From Symbiodinium natans (Eukaryota > Sar > Dinophyceae > Suessiales > Symbiodiniaceae), in assembly GCA_905221605.1 (NCBI GenBank), contig CAJNDS010001125.1:644106-708105 (forward strand): DNA of 64,000 bases, given 5' to 3'. This document shows, piece after piece, positions 51,201-60,668 of this stretch (the stretch's first letter is position 1; each line of letters begins with the position of its first letter). The translations under genes were made by a program, and so were the position numbers. The notes under the pieces were generated by a model. That model was not told the DNA's origin. It saw only the letters and a list, made by a program, of their open reading frames with translations, and made no database searches.

Positions 51201-54200
51201 AAACTTATATGGTCAGTTCTCTACAGTACGGTCCCTTTTGGGGTGCCCGAAATAAGAGGGGCCGCCTAAAGACCGCAAATAGGGACCACAATTTAGAGAA
51301 ATCACCATATAGCAAAGCCCCAAGCCTTTATAACCAGCATCCGCAGCCTCGGCTTCAGAGTTTATTTTTAAGGGTCCTTAAGGGTTTGGGGTTTTGGGTT
51401 TTGGGTTTAGGGTTTGGGTCAATTACCTACAAAACGTTAGGGAAGCTTAGGGGGCCGGAGGGAGTGGAGGGGAGTATTAGGGAACCTTGGGCTACGTACC
51501 CTCCTTGAAACCTCCCACCCCCTAAGAACTCTACAATACTGTAATATACTTGGAGCCCTAAACCCTATGAGTACAGCTATAAATTTGGTTAATAAGTACC
51601 ATGAACCCCCAAGTATCTGCAATCCACTCCTACGTCTGCAAGAGAGGTCGGGGTGGTTTGCCTGGTGCCGCTGGACTGCTTTATTGGGAGGCCCTCCAAC
51701 CTCGGGCCCTTAATAGGGTTTAGGGTTTAGGGTTTAGGGTTTAGAGTTTAGGGTTTAGGGTTTAGGGTTTAGGGTTTGGGGCTTGGGGCTTGGGGCTTGG
51801 GGTTTGGGGTTTGGGCGCCTGGCACACATATTTTCGTTCTTTCCCCTCGCCGCCTCTCCCATCATCCAAGGCTCGTGCACCTCCAGCTTTCAACAGCCGA
51901 CCTGCTGACGGAGGCCGGTTTACTAGTAATTGCTTAAGAACCCAGAAAAATATAAAACATATTCTTCCTTATTAAGGTTACTATAGGATTAGTGTTTTTG
52001 TTTTAATCCTTTTGGGGTTCTTAAGCAAACAGTAGTTTAGGGTGGAGGCGATCCTTAGGCTTACGTGGCCCTAAACCTCCCAACGCCCCAAAACCCTGAC
52101 ACCCCTAGAAGCCTTCGAGGCCCTATCAAACACCTTAAACACCTTACCAGTGAATACATTCCCCTATACTTCCAGCGACCTGATACTCAGGTTACTAGAA
52201 CCCTGAAGGACCCAATATGAAGGTCCCTGGAAGCATAGACCCTAAACCCTAAACCCTAAACCCTAAACCCTAAACCCTAAAGAGCGGGAGGTGAGGTGTG
52301 TCGGGGAGGGCTGGGAAGGCTGGGAGCTGCGGCCCGGGCTCGGGGCCTCCAAGCCTCGGGGGTTTCGGGGCCTCGGGGTAGGGTTTGGGGTTTGGGGTTT
52401 AGGGTTTGGGGTTTAGGGTTTAGGGTTTGGGGTTTAGGGTTTAGGGTTTAGGGTTTAGAATTTTTAGAATTAGAGGTCAGGGTTGGTGTCCCAAACACCC
52501 TGATTATGCAACTATGCAACGATGCAACATCGCGCACGCACATCTCCCTGCATGCTCCTGAGGCGCGCTACGCCGTGGAGATGCAAAAAGCGCCTGAGGC
52601 AGGTCCAGACCTCATGACCTACGCCTCCTGCCTGCATTGCGGCCGTGGTTTCGTTTCAGATTTCAGGTCTATGGGGTTTAGGGTTTAGGGTTTAGGGTTT
52701 AGGGTTTAGGGTTTAGGCCTCAGGGTTCCGGGTTTATGGTTTAGAGCAAAAAGCGCTTGCCCAGGGCAGGGATTCTTGAGCCTAGGTTTGGGCAGGGATC
52801 AACATGGCCTCGCTCTTGGCGATGCTCGTCTCCGGCAGCTTGCCTTGTGCAAGAGCCCGCAACCCCCTGCACCCTGAGCCCAAAAAAGAGTTGAACCTTG
52901 AGGTCCCTGAGAGTTTAGGGTTTAGGGTTTAGGGTTTAGGGTTTAGGGTTTAGGGTTTAGGGTTTAGGGTTTAGGGTTCCTAAGCCCTGAGGCCCTGAAC
53001 CGTAAATCTAGGACGGTTTCCGCCCTAGATTGCTTCTAAGAGGCTTATGTAAACAGTAGCTACCCACCCACCTTCTACTGCCCTTTACTAAGCAAAGGCC
53101 TTGAACTGCGAACCCTGAACCCCGAACTCTAAGCCCTGAACCCTGAAGCCCCGAAACCCTAAGCCCCAAACCCTAATTCCTAGCCCTAAACCCTAGCCCT
53201 AAACCCTAGCCCTAAACCCTAAACCCTAAACCCTGAACCCTAAACCCTAAACCCTAAACCCTAAGCAGGAAGGCCCTGTAAGGCCCTCAGAAGCATGAAA
53301 CCGTGAGCCCTGCAGTCGCCATGGTCGCCAGGGGACGCCCAAAGATGCCGTTCAGGGTTTAGGGTTTCGGGTTTAGGGTTTAGGGTTTAGGGGTCGAAGT
53401 AATGATTTGAATATAGACCTTGGAAGCTCCATTCTTTTTTCCTTCATGTAGTTGTGAGCTTTTTGTAGATATTCGGGAAGTATAGGTCTCTTACCTCTCA
53501 ACAAAGGAGTATGTACCCTACCTAGCTGCATCGGGCTCTTTATGTGAAGTAGCGCCTTTTCTGTATGTGGACGTTGTTGGGCTCTTTGGGTTGCTTTGAG
53601 CGGCATCCCAACAAGGACAGGGTTTAGGGTTTAGGTTTTAGGGTTTAGGAACTGACCTTGAGATTTCCCCTCTGTAGGCCCTTAGGACGTTTTGCATGTT
53701 CCCTTATTGGGTTCAAGACGATCAAATGTAGGAATGTTCATTCAGAGATGGGCCATCCTAGTTCAGGATGTTCAGGGTTTAGGGTTCAGGGTTCAGGGTT
53801 TAGGGTTTAGGTTTAGGGTTTAGGGTTTAGGGTTTAGGGTTTAGGGTGGGCGTGAGTGCAGGCGAAGGGGTAGCAGCGCAAGAGGCTTTTGAAGCAGTTG
53901 AGAGAGCAATCCCAAAACGAGGTTTAAGCCGAAGCTTCTAGACAGAGACGCAACAGAAACATGCACCGTGCACGTGTTGGGGGCTGAAGTGTTTTTGATG
54001 AACGAAACCCCCTAAACCCCACAGAGTTCAGATTCCTAAGCCCTATAAACCCTTCAAACCCTATAAACCATGTAAACCCTGTAAATCCTGTAAACCCTAT
54101 AAACCCTACAAACCCTATGAACCCTACAAACCCTGCAAGCCCCCATAAACGCTATAAACCCTACAAACCCTACGAACCCTAAAAACCCCATAAGCCCTAT

Positions 54201-57200
54201 AAACCCTACAAACCAATTAAACCCTACAAACCCAATCCCCACAAACCCTACAAACCCTATAAACCGCATAAACCCTATAAACCCTGGTGGGCCCAGAGCA
54301 GCCCCTATAAACCCGACAAACCCTGACAAGCCCAGAGAAGCCCTGCAAACCCTATAAACCCCAAAACCCTGGTAAGCCCATAGAAGCTATGAAATGGCAA
54401 AGGCCCTCTGATCAGCGAGTACGGCTGGCGTGCAGCCTTCTTCTGCACATCGATCCCGGCAGCGCTGGTGCCCTGTACCTGAAGAGCCTTACTTGTTGTG
54501 GGTTTAGGGTTTAGGGTTTAGGGTTTAGGGTTTAGGGTTTAGGGTTTAGGGTTTAGGGTTTAGGGTTTAGGGTTAGGGCATTGCTCTACAAACCTTTCTA
54601 CTATTCTTGGGCGTACAAAAGATACCCGGTACATCCCTCAAGGCCCTGAGATAGGTTCCCAAACCCTAGGCCCCTAGGCCCTAAACCCCAAACCCTAAAC
54701 CCCAAACCCTCCTTAGTGGGAACCTTCAGGCGGTCTAAACACGAAACCCTAAACCCTGACGTGCTTGATAACATCGTTGGCTGTAGCTCTCGGCCTGCTA
54801 TTGGGTAGTTCTCTAAATTAGGGTCCTAGGTGGTGGGTACCTTCCCAAATTGTGGTCTCTTTTGGGGGATCCCTGTCTAAAGGGTGCCACCTTATGATAA
54901 CCACAAAGAAGGACCAGAAACGACCCATAGAAAGCACGGCACCCTTAAAAGAATGATTTCAAAAGGGATCCAAATTTGGAGCACTACCCTATTCTAGTTT
55001 CGCAGCTTGTTTGGGCGCCTACGATTTTGTGATTTAGGGCATAGGGTTTGCATCTTGAGGCAAAGGTGTCCATGCTTCGTGCTGCCCGGGGGCTCACCCG
55101 TACCTACACCCCTAGAGTTTCGTCGGGGACGAAACTGCTCCGTTTAAGCCTGAGGGCCTAAACCCGAAACCTTAGACCCTTAAAACTTAACCCTTAAACC
55201 CTAAACCCTAAACCCTTAAAGCTTAACCCTTAAACCTTTAAAACCCTAAACCAGATTAATCCTAAGTCCTTAGCTGAACCCAGGTCCTGGTTCCCATCGT
55301 ACTCGGCTGCCTCGAAGAGACCCCCAGATCACAGGAGGTCGGAGAGTCCTCATTTTTAGGACTTATAAGGGTCGGAGGCATCCATTAGGGTTTCGGGTTT
55401 AGGGTTTAGAGTTCAGGGTTTAGGGTTTGAAGTTTAAGTTTAATGAGGGTTTATTGGGGTTTGGGGTCTGCGATTGTGTTTGTGGTTTTGGGTTTAGGCT
55501 TTAGGGCCATGTGATCCCGAAGCCCTATGCAGGGTTAGGGGTTTAGCGTCTAGGGGCTTAGGGGGTTAGGGGTTAGGGTCCATTTCTCAGATATTTATAC
55601 AGGAGCTACCTGTGGCAAGCGGCTTGGGTGCGGGGAGCCTACTAAACCCTGAGCCGCACATGATTTAGGGCTTCTAGGGTAGCTCCGAAAAGCCTAGACA
55701 CTGGAGGTTGCGGAGGTGAAGGGGTTTCGGGTGCAGAGTTTAGGGTTTCGGGTTCTCTTTCTTTGGGAGTGCAGATCCCTGCATTCTCCACTCATCATCC
55801 TTGACAGCTAGAAGCCAAAAGGGCTCATTCTTTCTGTTAAGGGGTAAAAAGGAGGGACCCCTAGAAGGGACCCTTAATCTTATTCCCCTACATAACCCCA
55901 ATAGATACCTCATGTCGTCCCTATGTACCTAAGTAGCCCCCAGAATAATTTCTAAGGTCTCTTAGAAGGGTCCCTCCTTTAGTCCCTTGATTCTGAAAGT
56001 CTGGGGATTTCAGTATTCCGCATGTTCGAGTTGTAAGCCCTCAAACACGAAGACCAACCTTTCCTTACGGATTTTGGGGTTCGGGGAGGGTTTAGGGTTT
56101 AGGGTTTAGGGTTTAGGGTGTAGGGCTTAGGGTTTAGGGTTTAGGGGGGGGGGGTCGGGTCTGTCAGAATGCCTTACAAGCTCCAGAAACCCTCAACCCT
56201 ATACTCTAAACCCTGATGCTTGCGCCAGGAACTTACCGCGATCCGACGGCATTACTTGGAACATCGGGAGACGTGCTTTCTTTGCCTGATCATGTGGCGA
56301 AGCGGCATGTCGGGAGTGCCCGAAAACTTAAGTTTTGGGGTTTACTGTTTGGGGTTTCGGGCCTAAACCCTAAACCCTAAACCCTAAGAAGCCTACACCC
56401 CCCAAGCTGCCCTCCCTGAACTCGACGGGTTTGGCCCAAGCGCTTGAGTTCGCCGCCCCAGACCCATCAGGAGAGAGTGGTCCTCGCCCTTTGTTGAAGT
56501 CGGCCTGGAATTCCTCAAAAAAACCGTCTTAGCCCCTAATGTAGATTCACCTTGTCTTCGTGCACGTGATCTTACCCGAGCTTCGTGGGTTTCCTCAGGG
56601 CGGGAATCAGATAGCTTGCGCTTAAGGGTTCTTAGACCTTTGAATTCCATCTGTTGGAGCAGTACGTAGTGTTGAGGGATCGCGAGGGCGTTCTTCAACC
56701 CTGCAGCCGAAGATTCATACACCCGTTCACTCCATGCGCCCGAACAAACCGAAGAGATAGCTAAGCCCTCAACCCCAACCTGTGCACTGTAGGGGGTCGG
56801 AGTAGTTGCTAATCGTATTCCCTTATGGTAGCCATATAGTTAAACTCTAGTGCCCCCCCACAACCCTCTTCGAATGATGAAGGCGCCTATATGAAGTAGG
56901 GTTTATAATATTACTGTTCTTGGTGAGTGTATGTAAGGTTCCTTTTTAATATCAGTGAGTGTATATACTGGGTGTCCTCTTGGGGGTACAAGAAATATAA
57001 ACGCTGCTTCACCCTGGACAGTTCCTGACAACGCGCCCCAGGCTCTTCAGCACCTTCACGATCATGAGCTTTGGTCCATACTTAGAGGTTGTTTGGTGGA
57101 ATTGTAGTATGGACGTGTATGGACCCTGAGCACTAAACCTATAACCCTATAAACCCTATACCCTAAACCTTATACACCCTAAACCCTACAACTTATAAAC

Positions 57201-60200
57201 CCTAATTAACCCCTAGGATGTTTGGAGTCGCGGTGGTCTTGGTCTGTTTTTCTGAGGAGGGATGAGGGGGGGGGCGGCATGTGAAGCAGTTTGTATGTGT
57301 GATGGCTTTTGGTGCGCGCTTTAGGGCTTGGGGTTTATGGTTCCTTCTACATATTGCTGAGCGCATGTGTGAGGTGTTCTTTTGGGGATACCAGCAATAA
57401 ACGCCCTGCCTCGCATGATCCCTAATGCCTCGTATGATCCCCAATGCGGGGGGATTTTGGGCTCGCTAAAGCTTCACCTTGCAGTGAGGTGGATCCGTAC
57501 GTGCCCCACACCCGGTTATAGTTACAACAGCTATGACCTAGTCACTTCTTTTTCGAATACACTCCGTAGTACCCTATTTTCCTTGCAAAGCCTTTTTTGG
57601 GGTCTGGATTCCAGAAGTACCCAGTTCAATTCACGTCAACTCTTAGGTTGATGTTTATTGGAACTAGGTACTCTACATCCCGCGAAGGGGGATGATTAGA
57701 TGCCTTCTTCCCAAATTCCCTGCCTTGGTAGCCCAGTGGTACTCTTTTCCCTTTTCTTGGTTCAAGGTTCCCTTATAAAGTACCCAACCCCAAAAGGGCG
57801 CCCTTGTTTTAGTATGGCTACTGGGCTACCCTAAACCCTAAACTGCCCTAAACCCTAAATCCTAACCCTGAACCCTATAAGAACCAGTAAGGCAGTCGCT
57901 CTGTACAGTGAGGCGGGGGGGGGGGCGGCCTCCTTGCAGGTTCCCTTGCAGCAGGGGGTCTTTGGAGGATGTCTTGCTGGGGAAGCAACGACTACAAGCC
58001 CTTAAGCCTAAATAACCCTGAGAGGGTAGTTGGGGGGGTGCAGGGTTTAGGGTTCAGGGTTTTAGGGTTTAGGGTTTCGGGTGAGGTATTCCCTTAGCCC
58101 TAAACCATAGGATTGTTTAAATCACCCTAAGTATACCTAGTCCCTAAACCCTAAACCCGAATCCCGAAACCCTAAAACCTAGACCCTAGACCCTAAAAAA
58201 AAAACCCTAAACCCTAAATCCTAAACCCTAAACCCTAAACCCTAGGATTGTTGGCCTCGTCCAGCACGACCCGCGGATCAACTTCGCGGTCTCCCTGGTC
58301 GCGGCCTTGCTCCTCCACTGGGCTTTGCCTCGGAAAATCACCGACACTCTATAGACCTCAAACCCTAAACCTTAAACCCTAAATCCTAAACCCTAAACCC
58401 TAAACCCTAAACCCTAAACCCTAAACCCTAAACCCTATAGAGCCTAAACCCTACAGACTCCAAACCCTATAGACCCTACAGCCCTCAACCCTTAATCCTA
58501 GACGCTACATGGCCTTCAACCTGCAAAAGCCCTGCGCCCTTTGAACCCTACAGTCCGAGAAGCGCCCCTGAGGTTGAGAGGCTTCAGGGAAGCTTTCGGG
58601 GTTTAGGGTTGAGGGTTACTAGGTTTAGGGTTACTAGGTTTAAGGTTTAGGGTTTAGGGTTACTGGGTGTGGGGTTACTAGGTTTAGAGTTTAGGGTTTC
58701 CAGCGCCCCTTCTTGAGCACTTCGGGGTGTATACTGCTTTGTGGGGTTTACGGTTAATGAGGGTTTACGCCTCATTCGGGCTTTTTGGGGCTTATTAGGG
58801 GTTTAGGGTTCATGAAGGTCTGTAGGGCTTATTCAATTGTTATTAGGGCTTAGGACTTTGATGAGGGTCTAGGGGGTGGTTAGGGTGTGTGGAGGACTTG
58901 TAGGACGCGGCACCCAAGGTTTACGCTGCTGTGCTTCTCTTTCTGCCTCACACCAGTCATCGCCAAAGCGAATGCCTTTGCCGTGCTCTACACGGGTCTG
59001 AGCCTTTGACTGCACCCTAAACCAGAAAACTAAGCCCTAGACGCCTGTAGGGGGAACCAGCACCTGCGCCTGTAGTGCCTTTGTTTCGCTTGCGCCAGTA
59101 CCTCCTCGCAACGGGGCATGGCTGCCGGAGGAGGTTCTGAGTCGCAGCAACCAAAAAGTGGGCCCCAAAAACCTAAAGCCTACATAACCCCTATAAGAGC
59201 TGAACTAGGGACCCTAAATCCTACGCAACCCCATAAAGAGCTAAATTAGGGACCTTAAATCCTACAGAACCCCAAAAAGAGCTAAACCCTAAACCCTAAA
59301 CCCTAAACCCTAAACCCTAAACCCTAAACCATTTGGAGGTCCTAGGCTTCGCGTGCAGGCGCTCTAGCCTTCGATCCTGCCACAAACGCCCATCCCCTCA
59401 ACCCCAAACCCAAAACGCCGGACCCAAATCCGAAACCCTCTAAACCCTAAACCCTAAAAACCCTAAAAACCCTAAACCCTAAACCCCCAAAACCCTAGAC
59501 CCATAAAGCCCACCCCCCCCCTCCCCTTTGCAAGTTTGGGCGCCGCGCTTGCCTGCTGAACGCCCCCCCGAGGAGCGCTTCGGTCTCCGGCGCCGCTTTC
59601 TACTTCTACACAGACACGCCGGAGACCCCCCGAAAGGTCTAAACCCCGTACCCCAAGGGTCCTAAGTACCTTTATGGGGGACGCTTACCCAAACCATAAT
59701 GGTAATTCCTATTATAGAAAGCCCTACTTTCTACTATGTGGGTACTTAGGACCCTTTGGGGTAATGCATAGGGTTCAGGGTGTAGGCACGTTTTTGGGGT
59801 TTGGGGCTGTGAGTTTGGGGTGCCAGGGTTTGTTCAGAGACGAAATGTTTATGTTTACGAATTGAGACGGTTCATATTCGGGTGTTCGATGCAGTTATGT
59901 TTTTCCTGGCATTTTCTAACCTCGGAACGTGTGAGCTTTCTCCTCGGCCAACTCTTTCCCTTTTCCTGTTTTGTCTCGGCCGCATCCCGAACATAAACAG
60001 AACGCACCCGGTGTGATTTTCTTGGTGGCTGGCCGTGTGCCGAACACAAAAGCGCCCAGGGTGTTTTGGAATGCGTATATGTATATATATATATATATAT
60101 TATTATGTGTGTATATATATATATATTGCATATGCTGTGTATGGAACCCCCCCCCCCCCCCCCGTGTAGAGCCTACCTTTTGCATGTCTATCTGGAAGGT

Positions 60201-60606
60201 TATGATTTCATACGCGCGAGTAAATGGATATTTGATCACAGTATTCTCGAGTCCCCGCGGCTTACAGTACATGATTTTTTCGCTTCACCCTGTGCGCTCG
60301 AATGCTTCCTAGTCTTATGGTTCGAGGCCTACCATCCTTCCTTCTCCATTTTCTGTGTTTGAGTATACAATACAGATATACCCTGTATACATATATACCC
60401 CGTGTACATACCTGATGTGGGTACTTATTTTCTTTGCATGTCCACAGGAGGCAAGCCCTACACCCTACAAACACAGGCCGGCAGAACCCTGTGGGATTTC
60501 AGGTTTAGGGGTTTAAGCTTCAAGCCCTATCGGGTTATAAGGTTCGAATCCGATAGGTAATGCCTAAATGCCTTAAACCCTATAGAGTTTAAGCCGCCTT
60601 CAGGCC

Positions 60607-60668
<62 letters not shown>

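Noticed and set aside
60522-60562. tRNA-like GGTTCGAATCC box
   Set aside because: The T-arm bases do not pair, and there is no acceptor stem, D-arm or anticodon arm on either strand. The motif sits in a simple hairpin (CCTATCGG...CCGATAGG).
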